From: Prevotella sp. 10(H)
GTDB taxonomy: Bacteria; Bacteroidota; Bacteroidia; Bacteroidales; Dysgonomonadaceae
NCBI RefSeq assembly: GCF_000711235.1
Contig: NZ_JOMI01000003.1
Location: 682,001 to 746,000, forward strand
Reading direction: 5' to 3'
Length of the DNA: 64,000 bases
The stretch's first letter is position 1. Every line of letters begins with the position of its first letter. Positions 44,179-52,447 of this stretch are shown here, piece by piece. A program made the position numbers and the translations under genes. The notes under the pieces were generated by a model, which worked only from the letters and a program-made list of their open reading frames with translations, had not been told where the DNA came from and made no database searches.

Positions 44179-45372
44179 ATGCAACAAGATCAAATTTCAA
44201 AAATTTCCCGAATAGAAGTAGTAGATGCCTTGAGGGGATTTGCAGTAATGGCAATTCTTCTAGTGCATAGCTTAGAGCATTTTATTTTTCCTGTCTATCC
44301 GGATGCGTCTTCTGTTCCGGCTTGGCTGAATACCTTGGATGCAGGAGTAATGAGTGTCATCTTTTCTCTTTTTGCCGGAAAAGCATATGCAATCTTTGCT
44401 TTATTATTCGGATTTACGTTTTATATACAATATACTAATCAACAAAATAAGGGTAAAGACTTCGGCTATCGGTTTCTTTGGCGGTTAATCTTGCTTGTCG
44501 GGTTTGCAACCATAAATGCAGCTTTCTTTCCTGCTGGCGATGTATTGCTCTTATTCGCTATTATGGGAGTAGTATTATTTATTGTTAGAAAGTGGAGTAA
44601 CAAAACCATTTTAATTCTGGCTATAATCTTTCTTTTGCAACCTGTCGAATGGTATCATTATATTATGAGTTTAACCGTTTCAGACCATGCCATGCCTGAT
44701 TTAGGTGTCGGGGCGATGTATGAGGAAGTAGCCGAATATACCAAAGAGGGTAATTGGGGGAAATTTCTTTTGGGGAATATTACTTTAGGACAGAAGGCTA
44801 GTTTATTCTGGGCAATTGGAGCAGGCCGGATTTTTCAGACTGCAGGGCTTTTCTTACTGGGATTATTAATCGGCAGAAAGCAATTCTTCATCGCTTCCGA
44901 ACAGAATATCCGTTTCTGGATAAGAGCATTAATTATTGCAGCTATTCTTTTTGCACCCTTATACCAGCTAAAAATGGAACTTACAGCTAATGGACAACAA
45001 CCTATTATTCAAAATACTGTAGGTGTAATATTGGATATGTGGCAAAAATTAGCATTTACTATTGTTCTAATCTCATCTTTCGTATTATTGTACCAAAAGC
45101 AATCCTTTCAGGCTCTTACATCTAAACTTCGTTATTACGGAAAAATGAGTTTAACAAATTACATTACACAATCTATTTTGGGAGCTTTTATTTATTTTCC
45201 GATAGGTTTGTATCTTGCCCCATATTGTGGTTATACAATAAGCTTGCTGATTGGTATTCTAATATTTCTTATGCAAGTTTCATTCTGCAAGTGGTGGCTT
45301 CAAAAACATAGACAAGGTCCACTTGAATATATATGGCATAAATTGACGTGGATAAAGGTAAATAAAATATAG
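44179..45372 (+). CDS. DUF418 family membrane protein (YeiB-like)
   Basis: The Met at 44179 (397 residues) places the hallmark RIEVVDALRGFAVMAILLVH near the N-terminus. An upstream in-frame start would add 21 unlikely residues. About ten membrane helices follow, with the DUF418 C-terminal block (YGKMSLTNYITQSILGAFIY, then CGYTISLLIGILIF and FCKWWLQKHRQGPLEYIWHK). The family is distantly related to membrane acyltransferases; its substrate is unknown. Monocistronic, converging with the GNAT gene through a shared hairpin. Confidence 0.88.
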   Translation: MQQDQISKISRIEVVDALRGFAVMAILLVHSLEHFIFPVYPDASSVPAWLNTLDAGVMSVIFSLFAGKAYAIFALLFGFTFYIQYTNQQNKGKDFGYRFLWRLILLVGFATINAAFFPAGDVLLLFAIMGVVLFIVRKWSNKTILILAIIFLLQPVEWYHYIMSLTVSDHAMPDLGVGAMYEEVAEYTKEGNWGKFLLGNITLGQKASLFWAIGAGRIFQTAGLFLLGLLIGRKQFFIASEQNIRFWIRALIIAAILFAPLYQLKMELTANGQQPIIQNTVGVILDMWQKLAFTIVLISSFVLLYQKQSFQALTSKLRYYGKMSLTNYITQSILGAFIYFPIGLYLAPYCGYTISLLIGILIFLMQVSFCKWWLQKHRQGPLEYIWHKLTWIKVNKI

Positions 45373-45379
45373 CTGAAAG

Positions 45380-45411
45380 GAAAAGTAACCGGATTTCCGT
45401 TTGCTTTTCTA
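45380..45411. terminator. Bidirectional terminator between DUF418 and GNAT genes
   Basis: GAAAAGTAACCGG (45380-45392) and CCGTTTGCTTTTC (45397-45409) form a 13-bp stem with one mismatch and one G-T pair. It lies between two convergent stops and overlaps the GNAT stop codon. Confidence 0.65.
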
Positions 45412-45900
45412 TTCTAAATACTTATTCATCATACAAACCCTGAATGGAAGGTGCTCGTAAGATTTCACTTCCACTTCCATGAACCCCTGTTCTTTATACC
45501 AATTCTTTAATTTGGTATTTGAATCAATTAATCCGATAGAGATTTCTTCACCGCCCAGATCTGTAATTTTATGAGTGGCAAAATCCATTAATTGTTTTCC
45601 GATTCCTTTTTTTCTAAATTCAGGATGGACAGCAACTTTCTCTATATAAAAAAGCTGCCCATTACGCGATGACTTTTCAATTGCAATAAATCCTATGATA
45701 GTATTATTCTCTTCAAAGTAAAAGAATTGTCTTTCCTTTTCTGTTAATTGAAACCTTAATTGTTCCTCTGTGATGAAAGCATTATTAGTCGGACTGTTTT
45801 CTTTTGTCAGGTCAAACTCAGTAGCAACAGTAAGGAAAGAATCATTCAATAGCTTTGTATAGATGCTGAAATCATCATTTAAAGTAACTTTCTTAATCAT
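45409..45900 (-). CDS. GNAT family N-acetyltransferase
   Basis: The Met at 45900 (MIKKVTLNDDFSIY, 163 residues) gives the usual GNAT start; an earlier start adds 14 residues of low-complexity sequence. Acetyl-CoA-binding motif A reads VHPEFRKKGIGKQLMDFATH, with the preceding strand YIEKVAV and a late IGLIDSNTKLKNWYKEQGFM segment, both typical. Cytoplasmic; the amine substrate is not predictable. Monocistronic. Confidence 0.88.
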   Translation of the reverse strand: MIKKVTLNDDFSIYTKLLNDSFLTVATEFDLTKENSPTNNAFITEEQLRFQLTEKERQFFYFEENNTIIGFIAIEKSSRNGQLFYIEKVAVHPEFRKKGIGKQLMDFATHKITDLGGEEISIGLIDSNTKLKNWYKEQGFMEVEVKSYEHLPFRVCMMNKYLE

Positions 45901-45961
45901 TTTAATATTATTTATTGAGGAAATATAGCAATACTTTTTCAATTAAAAATGACTAACTAAA

Positions 45962-45992
45962 AAAGAACCACAATTTTGTGATTCTTTCTATG
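45962..45992 (-). terminator. Terminator after the second BamE-like gene
   Basis: AAAGAACCACAA and TTGTGATTCTTT form a 12-bp stem with one G-U pair on the minus-strand RNA, 20 bp past the stop, with a short T-run (UU AGUU) on the leftward side. Confidence 0.6.
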
Positions 45993-46007
45993 TCATTAAA
46001 TATACAT

Positions 46008-46337
46008 TTAATCATCGGATTTTTCTTTTATTATCCGCACATCCTGCTGGTATGGTGTAGGCGGTATATAGCGGTGAAACTCTGATAGGTTGCCATCAAT
46101 AAAATACAACAGATAACTTGGATAATAAGTCGAACGGAAAAACAAAACCTCTAATTTCCCTTCTTCAACCTGCGATACTGATTCTACAAAATAATTTTTT
46201 CCCATTATATTTATTGTTTCCTGCTTGGTCATTCCTAAATCAAGCCGTTGAACCTCTTTTTCCAAATTTGGGCCATAAACTGCGGCACAGGAAGCGAACA
46301 ATAGAGAGATCGATAATATGAATGCATATTTTCCCAT
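46008..46337 (-). CDS. Second small BamE/SmpA-like lipoprotein
   Basis: A 109-residue lipoprotein (lipobox LFASC, Cys17) sharing layout with the 85-residue protein at 37021-37278. RLDLGMTKQETINIMGKNYF corresponds to the helix-turn of the BamE-like fold, followed by a strand pair (VLFFRSTYYPSYLLYFIDGN) and a longer C-terminal tail with Pro and Lys. Role unknown. It is monocistronic. Confidence 0.75.
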   Translation of the reverse strand: MGKYAFILSISLLFASCAAVYGPNLEKEVQRLDLGMTKQETINIMGKNYFVESVSQVEEGKLEVLFFRSTYYPSYLLYFIDGNLSEFHRYIPPTPYQQDVRIIKEKSDD

Positions 46338-46472
46338 AATTAATATGATTTTTAGGTTTATTATTTAGACTCTCCATTTATTAAATAGTTTAAAAAGAAT
46401 TACTATATAATTCCATCGTATGAAACTTGATTTTGATAATCAGCTTCTTATTCTTAATTTATCAAAAATATA

Positions 46473-46505
46473 TTTGTATAATTCGTTAAATATTTCCTAT
46501 ATTTG
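46473..46505 (+). promoter_or_regulatory. Promoter of the fibre-protein operon
   Basis: TTTG (46473-46476), 21-bp spacer, TATATTTG (46498-46505). A strong consensus promoter whose transcript would run about 520 nt before the first fibre gene. Confidence 0.65.
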
Positions 46506-47031
46506 CCACAGATAAGGCAATCTATACAACGACATATAGGACAAATAAAGACAAAAGACAATCTTTGGGATGTTTTTAACGCTCATTTTTTTACAAAAAA
46601 CTACAACTTGCCCTGCTATTTCTCTGTTTGAAAATTTGGGAAAGGATTTTGTTATTTCTGCAAAAGAAACTACGAGTTTTATATTATTCCAATCATTTTT
46701 AAATCAATTTAAAATACAAATTGTCTGTATCAAGGCTTTATTATGCAGAATAATTATAAAATACAGGATCCCGTGCAAGTTTACGGCGGTGAAGAAGCCC
46801 AAGCTACTTATCTATAATTTGGGCTTGTCTTCTAAATTGTCTTCGCTCTCTATCCAGCAGCTTGTGAAAGTATCTGGCAATAGTATTATTGCCCGCTTTA
46901 AGCGACGTATCGGATCCTGTTTTTATGAGATAAAAGATAGAATAATAATGTTCAGACCTAACTATATTTTATACATGACAGATATACTGATGCTCCGACA
47001 GATTTCAACTTAAGAATCAAGTACAGTAAAA
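46506..47031 (+). other. Long 5' leader of the fibre-protein operon
   Basis: About 525 nt separate the promoter from the first fibre gene. An open frame of 147 codons (46570-47013) spans much of it but has no recognisable motif and an unnatural, Cys/Ile/Lys-rich composition. A 24-codon frame (46743-46817, starting MQNNYKIQDPVQVYGGEEAQ) looks more protein-like. An 8-bp hairpin (46795-46802 with 46819-46826) and an imperfect inverted repeat (46756-46771 with 46912-46926) are present. It may be a regulatory leader, a decayed gene or an invertible segment; I cannot decide. Confidence 0.35.
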
Positions 47032-48249
47032 ATGAAGACTACAAGCAACACACAGAAACTATTATTACTTGCCCTTCTTGGAATTATATCTCTTACTATA
47101 AAGGCTCAGGTTACAATCGGATCGAATACTCCGACAGAATCTTATGAAATCCTGAGAATCGACGGTAGTAGTGACAAGGGTTTACGTTTATCGAGGTTGA
47201 CTCAAGCCCAAAGGGATGAGATGACCAATAATCTGATAACCATCTCTACAGCTAAGAAAGAGGCAGCTAAAGGCTTGGTTATTTATAACACTACATATGG
47301 CAGGATTGAATATTGGAACGGCGATGAATGGTATGTATTCGGTAGCCCTTTCAATCTTTCAAACGGACTACGCCTAGAAAGCAATACGGCAAAATTGGGA
47401 AATGATTTGACAGAAGATACCCAAATCGACCAGCAGGGATATAATATGTCGTTCCGTACCCGCAGAGGCTTATTAACCATTAATACAGATGCTTTGCATG
47501 TCGATAGCCTCGATGTAAAGAACAACAATCTGGATGAATTTTATGTCGATACAGTATTTACTGTGAAAAATAAAAAGGATGTGGCCCTTAATACCGGAAA
47601 ATCCGGCTTCTCTGTAAACAACAATACACTAAGAATTGTAAATGATTCTGTAAGGATAAATAACAATTTCCAGTATCGTGATGGAAATGAGCATTTGGCA
47701 ACAGCCACCACCAATATAATACTGGGCAGCAAGAGTACTACAGGTAAGTCAAACTGGAAAGAGTTGCTACCCTCTGTAGTAAACAGGCCTTTCAGGATTA
47801 CGTGGAACATTGGAGATCAGTCAGGTACCGGACCAAATTTCCTGCCGGATTATTGGCATCAGATAACGAATAACCTGCAATTGGAAAAAGGGAAATGGCT
47901 GCTAATAGGACGTCTGGCTGTTTATTCCAGTTACGCTACAAACCAGTCATCCGGCGATTATGCAAATTATATGAGCTATATAAGGCTAGTAAAGGACGAC
48001 TCAGGTTCGGGAACAGTTTTATATACATCTTCCACTTTGCCCGAACGAAAATCGACAGGAGGTAATGAAAATGGGGGATCGTACAGTGTTCCGCAGATGA
48101 TATATTATCTGGATGCTTCCGATAGTGCCACATATCATATCGAATTTAAGACTAAGAAGAAGAACACATGGCGTACAGCTTACAATAATAGTTCAAACTT
48201 TAATATCGGAGGAAGCCAGTATTTCTATGCTATTAAATTGAATGATTAA
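47032..48249 (+). CDS. Exported fibre-like surface protein 1
   Basis: A 405-residue protein with a signal peptide (cut near KAQ, residue 25). Immediately after comes a module seen in tail-fibre-like and surface proteins of Bacteroidetes: VTIGSNTPTESYEILRIDG, then KGLRLSRLTQAQRDEM and GLVIYNTTYGRIEYWNGDEW. The middle has short beta-repeat units of the type GFSVNNNTLRIVNDSVRI, and the C-terminal 130 residues look like a jelly-roll (C1q/TNF-like) head starting at GKWLLIGRLAVYSS and ending YFYAIKLND. The layout suggests a trimeric fibre with a globular tip (inference). It is followed by two paralogues 12 bp and 52 bp apart. Confidence 0.75.
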   Translation: MKTTSNTQKLLLLALLGIISLTIKAQVTIGSNTPTESYEILRIDGSSDKGLRLSRLTQAQRDEMTNNLITISTAKKEAAKGLVIYNTTYGRIEYWNGDEWYVFGSPFNLSNGLRLESNTAKLGNDLTEDTQIDQQGYNMSFRTRRGLLTINTDALHVDSLDVKNNNLDEFYVDTVFTVKNKKDVALNTGKSGFSVNNNTLRIVNDSVRINNNFQYRDGNEHLATATTNIILGSKSTTGKSNWKELLPSVVNRPFRITWNIGDQSGTGPNFLPDYWHQITNNLQLEKGKWLLIGRLAVYSSYATNQSSGDYANYMSYIRLVKDDSGSGTVLYTSSTLPERKSTGGNENGGSYSVPQMIYYLDASDSATYHIEFKTKKKNTWRTAYNNSSNFNIGGSQYFYAIKLND

Positions 48250-48261
48250 AAACAGGACTTT

Positions 48262-49446
48262 ATGAAAACTAGCATATATAAACTATATAACATATTGTGG
48301 ATAATCTTACTGTTTTCTATTACACCGCTTCACGGACAGGTGACAATAGGCTCTACTGACAAGCCCGAAAACTTCTCGGCATTACAGATAGATGGTAATA
48401 ACGGCGGACTGCGCTTGCCCCGACTGTCTGAAACTGAAAGGGATAATCTAGGTGTAGATGACACATCGGCCGGACTTCTTATATTTAATGATACCAGCAA
48501 GTCTATCGAGTACTGGGATGGTGTGAAATGGTCGATGATCGGCGATACGATAAGGATATACAACGGTATATATAAAGATAATTCGGATAAGCTGGTTAAA
48601 CTTGGCGGTAAGTTGGAGCTACCTACCGAAATAAATCTGAACAGTAATAAGCTGGAACTTTTTACGGGAGATGCTAATAGCCATGGATTCTCGGTTAACG
48701 ATACTGTATATGTTGTTAATGGTAGGGTAGTAGGTTCAAAACCGGATGCTTTCAATGTTAATAGGAATACTCTTAAAGTAAAAGAAAACGGTAGCAGTGT
48801 TACTGTGGCTAACACGCTCAAAGTTAAAGTAAAGGATGATAACCTGCGTGTGAGTAACGATAGTGTATATCTTCACGGACAATTATCGATCAACACCGGT
48901 AAGGCAAATATAAATAATAAGGTATTGATCTCGAAATTAACCGGAGATGCGTTCTGGGGGTCACTTAAGCCGGATATTGAAATCGGTAAAACGTTCCTGA
49001 AAGGTAATATAAAAAGAGCCGGAACAGGCAATAATACGGTATGGGTAAGGAATAATTCTCTTGGTATTGGCTCTAACGATTCACCTAAAAGATATGACCC
49101 GTCTATATCCGACACACTTACATTGACTCCCGGAAAATGGATGATATTCTCAAAATTTGCTACAAGAACAGACTATACGGCCCAGCAGATGTTTACGTGG
49201 TCGCATTTGTTTATTCCCGGGCAAACAGATCCCACAGCAACCATAGGTGCCGATGTGGAGGACGATACCAAGACATCGTCGCCTCAGTTGGCATACTTAA
49301 TGGATGTGAAAAGTAATACAAAGATTTTTATAAAAGCAGGTACTTCCAACGATAAGTCATGGCTTATAGAAGAGTATGGTGATTTGAAATTCGGGGAGCC
49401 GTATTTCTTTGCCTTGATGATTGAAGATTATTCGGAGGGAGATTAG
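48262..49446 (+). CDS. Exported fibre-like surface protein 2
   Basis: A 394-residue paralogue of the preceding protein. After the signal peptide (cut near HGQ) the same module is present (VTIGSTDKPENFSALQIDG, then GLRLPRLSETERDNLG, then GLLIFNDTSKSIEYWDGVKW). Beta-repeat units are more numerous (GFSVNDTVYVVNGRVVGSK, FNVNRNTLKV), and the head starts with GKWMIFSKFATRTD and ends EPYFFALMIED. It shares gene order and transcript with its neighbours. Sequence divergence is high, so the copies are old duplicates or exchanged modules rather than recent copies. Confidence 0.75.
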   Translation: MKTSIYKLYNILWIILLFSITPLHGQVTIGSTDKPENFSALQIDGNNGGLRLPRLSETERDNLGVDDTSAGLLIFNDTSKSIEYWDGVKWSMIGDTIRIYNGIYKDNSDKLVKLGGKLELPTEINLNSNKLELFTGDANSHGFSVNDTVYVVNGRVVGSKPDAFNVNRNTLKVKENGSSVTVANTLKVKVKDDNLRVSNDSVYLHGQLSINTGKANINNKVLISKLTGDAFWGSLKPDIEIGKTFLKGNIKRAGTGNNTVWVRNNSLGIGSNDSPKRYDPSISDTLTLTPGKWMIFSKFATRTDYTAQQMFTWSHLFIPGQTDPTATIGADVEDDTKTSSPQLAYLMDVKSNTKIFIKAGTSNDKSWLIEEYGDLKFGEPYFFALMIEDYSEGD

Positions 49447-49498
49447 AATAAACAGAAATTGATTAGCTGTTACCGGAAGAAATACAACACACAAAACA

Positions 49499-50980
49499 AT
49501 GACTATGGGATGTAAATATATTATAATAATGCTTCTGGCCCTTACTATGGCCATAGGGCTTAATGCGCAGATTGTTGTCGGCGGCGATAAGCAGCCGGAA
49601 GACTTTTGTATTGTAGAAGTGGAGGGATCGCATGGTGGTATAAGGCTTCCCAGATTGACGGATGTAGAAAAGGATGCCATGATACCTTCATTAAGAAGTA
49701 ATCCTAAATCCAGCGGACTTGTTATTTATAATACTGTAGACAGTATAATAGAATATTGGGATGGTGATAGGTGGATTATTCTGATGAATAACCTTGGGGC
49801 TGACAACGGGCTTACAAAAGAAGACCGGAAAATTCGACTTGGGGGCCCATTAAATCAACCGGTGACTACCATAGATATGGATGACAAGGCTTTCAATTTT
49901 AAGAATAGTGCTGCTGCCAAATTTATGATTAATGATACGATGGTTGTGGTAAATAATAAAGTCGTTGATATCCGTCCTGCGCGCAGATTTACTGTAAATG
50001 ATACAGTAATCGATATAAGGGGAAAAGTTGTGGATATCCGTCCGGGCAATTTCTCGGTAAATAACAGCACTTTCACCATGAGTGAAGCAGACCGGACCAG
50101 CATTAAAAAACATTTCCGCTATACCGACGGCAATCAGGCGCAGGGACGTCTTCTCGCTGCCGATAATGAAGGAAATGCATACTGGGGTGCATTAAGGCCT
50201 CTGGGAACATTATTGGATGCGAAATTAAATAATAGCAAGATATTTGCAACAACTACTGTGGATATAACGAACGGCTATCTGGAACTAACTGCCGGACAAT
50301 GGCTGATCTTTGCAAAGTATAATTCCAATATGACTGCCTCACCCGACGGGATGTATCACTGGATTCATTTATCTGCCCGAAAAAAAGGACAGACGACTTA
50401 TTCGGATGTTGCAATGGCAGGAGCAAACCCTGAAAAGAAAAATGCAGGGTGGGGCATGTCTTATGCTACACCGTATCTTATGCATTATGTAAATATCAAG
50501 GAACCACATCAGTATATTGTCAGGGCAGGAACAAGTAATGCAGGAGGTTCTACAACTGTGGACGAGTCTTGGATAGGGAAATCTTATTTTTATGCGATGC
50601 GTATCGATATTCCTACCGACGAATCTACTTTTACTACGAACAATCTTAAAATAATTTGTCCGGCCGGTACTATTAGCCTGAAAAGAAATACAAATATTGC
50701 AGATCAGACCATCAGCCTGAATTATACCCTAACAGGTAGCGATTCGGAAAAAATTGCTTCTTCTTTTATAGGATACAGAGCTTGTACTACTACTAATACG
50801 AGGCATCTTAGAGTAGATATGGATACACCCGGAGCAGTGCTATCTCCCGGCTCCGGAACAATCTTAGTCAAACTATCGGGGCAGTCACCTGTCAATAGAA
50901 CAGCAACAGGGGCTAATAATAATATAAAGTTGCAAATAAATGAAGCGATATGCGACTTAAAAGTAACAATTACAAACTAG
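49499..50980 (+). CDS. Exported fibre-like surface protein 3 with extra C-terminal domain
   Basis: A 493-residue third paralogue with a signal peptide (cut near NAQ) and the same module (IVVGGDKQPEDFCIVEVEG, GIRLPRLTDVEKDAMI, GLVIYNTVDSIIEYWDGDRW). It has an internal duplicated beta unit (NKVVDIRPARRFTVNDTV followed by GKVVDIRPGNFSVNNSTF). The jelly-roll head begins GQWLIFAKYNSNM and ends KSYFYAMRIDI. About 110 further residues after TFTTNNLKIICPAG look like an Ig-like beta domain, with Cys in GYRACTTTNTRH. This extra domain is absent from the other two copies. The end lacks a typical type IX sorting motif. Last gene of the unit. Confidence 0.75.
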   Translation: MTMGCKYIIIMLLALTMAIGLNAQIVVGGDKQPEDFCIVEVEGSHGGIRLPRLTDVEKDAMIPSLRSNPKSSGLVIYNTVDSIIEYWDGDRWIILMNNLGADNGLTKEDRKIRLGGPLNQPVTTIDMDDKAFNFKNSAAAKFMINDTMVVVNNKVVDIRPARRFTVNDTVIDIRGKVVDIRPGNFSVNNSTFTMSEADRTSIKKHFRYTDGNQAQGRLLAADNEGNAYWGALRPLGTLLDAKLNNSKIFATTTVDITNGYLELTAGQWLIFAKYNSNMTASPDGMYHWIHLSARKKGQTTYSDVAMAGANPEKKNAGWGMSYATPYLMHYVNIKEPHQYIVRAGTSNAGGSTTVDESWIGKSYFYAMRIDIPTDESTFTTNNLKIICPAGTISLKRNTNIADQTISLNYTLTGSDSEKIASSFIGYRACTTTNTRHLRVDMDTPGAVLSPGSGTILVKLSGQSPVNRTATGANNNIKLQINEAICDLKVTITN

Positions 50981-51116
50981 TCATACAACAACATTGTTCA
51001 TTTTTTACTTTATCATTTTAGGCAAAACTGGAAGATGGATTGTAATAAATAGGCGACTACAGATAAATGTAACAATGAGAATAAGATAAAGGATATATCT
51101 GTAAGGACCCTACATA

Positions 51117-51146
51117 AATAAAGGCTGCTATTTAGCGACCTTTATT
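51117..51146. terminator. Hairpin after the fibre operon
   Basis: AATAAAGG (51117-51124) pairs with 51139-51146, and the inner GCT pairs with AGC around an ATTT loop. It lies about 137 bp after the last fibre gene, with T-rich sequence on the plus side. Confidence 0.5.
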
Positions 51147-51235
51147 ATTAGTTTTAATAAAAGAAATGGTTGTCATCCCGACAACCAATCTTCATTGTTA
51201 ACCTTAAATCTAATACTATGAAAAACACAAAATTA

Positions 51236-51272
51236 TAACGTCCCGTATTATCAAATAGTTCACCGGACGTTA
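51236..51272 (-). terminator. Hairpin after the GT4 gene
   Basis: TAACGTCC (51236-51243) and GGACGTTA (51265-51272) are exact inverted copies with a 21-base loop, 20 bp past the stop of the leftward glycosyltransferase gene; a short T-run follows on the minus strand. Confidence 0.45.
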
Positions 51273-51291
51273 AAAATAAATTGTTAAATAA

Positions 51292-52398
51292 TTATAAATA
51301 TTTAATAATACTTTCCATTTTATGGATAGCATTATCCCAGCTAAAGCGCTGTACATAATCGTTTCCACTCATGGCAAGTGAAATGCGGCAGTCATTGTTT
51401 TTTATGAGAAAAATTATACGTTCTGCCATTTGCTGAACATTTTTTACTTCAACAAGTAAGGCTGTTTTACCCTCGAATGCATATTCCTGATGACCTTCGA
51501 TATCTGTGCAAACTAATCCGCAACCGCAAAACATGGATTCTACCGAAACTAATCCGAAACCTTCCGTGAAGCTGTTCGAAATAAATATAGCATTGCGGTT
51601 ATATAGGTCGCAAAGGTTATCCGGCTCTCTGTAATATTTTATCCATTCGGGCAATCCTTCGGGGAAGGGAGAGATGCCGAACATTTCCACTTGCAGTTCA
51701 GGGATTCTTTCCTTTACAAGTTTTAAAGCTTGTAACCCGTATTTTGAACCCTTTATTTCCTGTATGGAATAGTTCATGGCTACAGTCGCGGGTTTACGCT
51801 TAGCTATGTCGTTTGTAATATGATATTTGGTGTTATCAACTCCGTTTTCAATCAGTTCTATTCTGTTTGTAGTGTGTTCGGCAACAATCTTTTTCAGGTA
51901 AGATGCAACTACAATGTTTAAAGTATCCTTTATATTATATGATGCGAATAATAAGTCTTCATGGCCTTCCCAGTTTTCAAAGCCCTGTATAAGGTTTATC
52001 TTCTTTCCTTTCTTTTCGCTAAGGGCACCCATTTCAAGTACGGTAGACCACCATGTAGCTATAACTATATCTGCATCAGGTATATATTTATCTTTTACCT
52101 CAGGCACATATGACATTGTAATAGAGGGTTCGAAATGAAACCACTTATTTGCATTAAAGCTTTCTATCTTTGATAAAATATGACGGATGAAATAGGGTAG
52201 GCGATATTTCATATATGCTGTCTTTAGCGGGTATATCAAATGTATTTTATAACCGCGCTGCGCCAGACGATTGGCATATTCATACATGACCCTGAACCCG
52301 CCCGCCGGACGCCGAGGCTTAAAAGGAAGTATGAATGTTATCCGCACATCTTCCTCTTTTACATCAGAAAGGTCATGTTTATACTTATACATAAACAA
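51292..52398 (-). CDS. Family 4 glycosyltransferase
   Basis: A 368-residue GT-B enzyme, cytoplasmic or peripheral at the inner membrane. The N-terminal half shows ITFILPFKPRRPAGGFRVMY, typical of donor-independent entry loops in GT4. The C-terminal half has the donor-binding EX7E motif within SNSFTEGFGLVSVESMFCGC and LVCTDIEGHQEYAFEG. Acceptor and sugar cannot be deduced. Two in-frame starts lie 6 bp apart (52398 and 52392). It lies 49 bp downstream of the rhomboid gene, with its own -7-like TATCTTTG at 52413-52420 on the minus strand, so it may be partly independent. Confidence 0.85.
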   Translation of the reverse strand: MFMYKYKHDLSDVKEEDVRITFILPFKPRRPAGGFRVMYEYANRLAQRGYKIHLIYPLKTAYMKYRLPYFIRHILSKIESFNANKWFHFEPSITMSYVPEVKDKYIPDADIVIATWWSTVLEMGALSEKKGKKINLIQGFENWEGHEDLLFASYNIKDTLNIVVASYLKKIVAEHTTNRIELIENGVDNTKYHITNDIAKRKPATVAMNYSIQEIKGSKYGLQALKLVKERIPELQVEMFGISPFPEGLPEWIKYYREPDNLCDLYNRNAIFISNSFTEGFGLVSVESMFCGCGLVCTDIEGHQEYAFEGKTALLVEVKNVQQMAERIIFLIKNNDCRISLAMSGNDYVQRFSWDNAIHKMESIIKYL

Positions 52399-52447
52399 AT
52401 GCTTATTTCTTACAAAGATAGGGAAAAAGAGTTTTAATTATTTCCGA

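Larger units (their letters stand above)
50981..51291. other. Intergenic region downstream of the fibre operon
   Basis: 311 bp without a plausible gene. It contains two hairpins (51117-51146 and 51236-51272) and a 6-codon ORF (ATG at 51218) placed like the beginning of a gene whose remainder has been lost. Confidence 0.4.

Noticed and set aside
46570-47013. 147-codon ORF before the fibre proteins as a real gene
   Set aside because: Composition is unusual, no motif is recognised and it lies within the leader behind a consensus promoter. It is kept only as part of the leader description.
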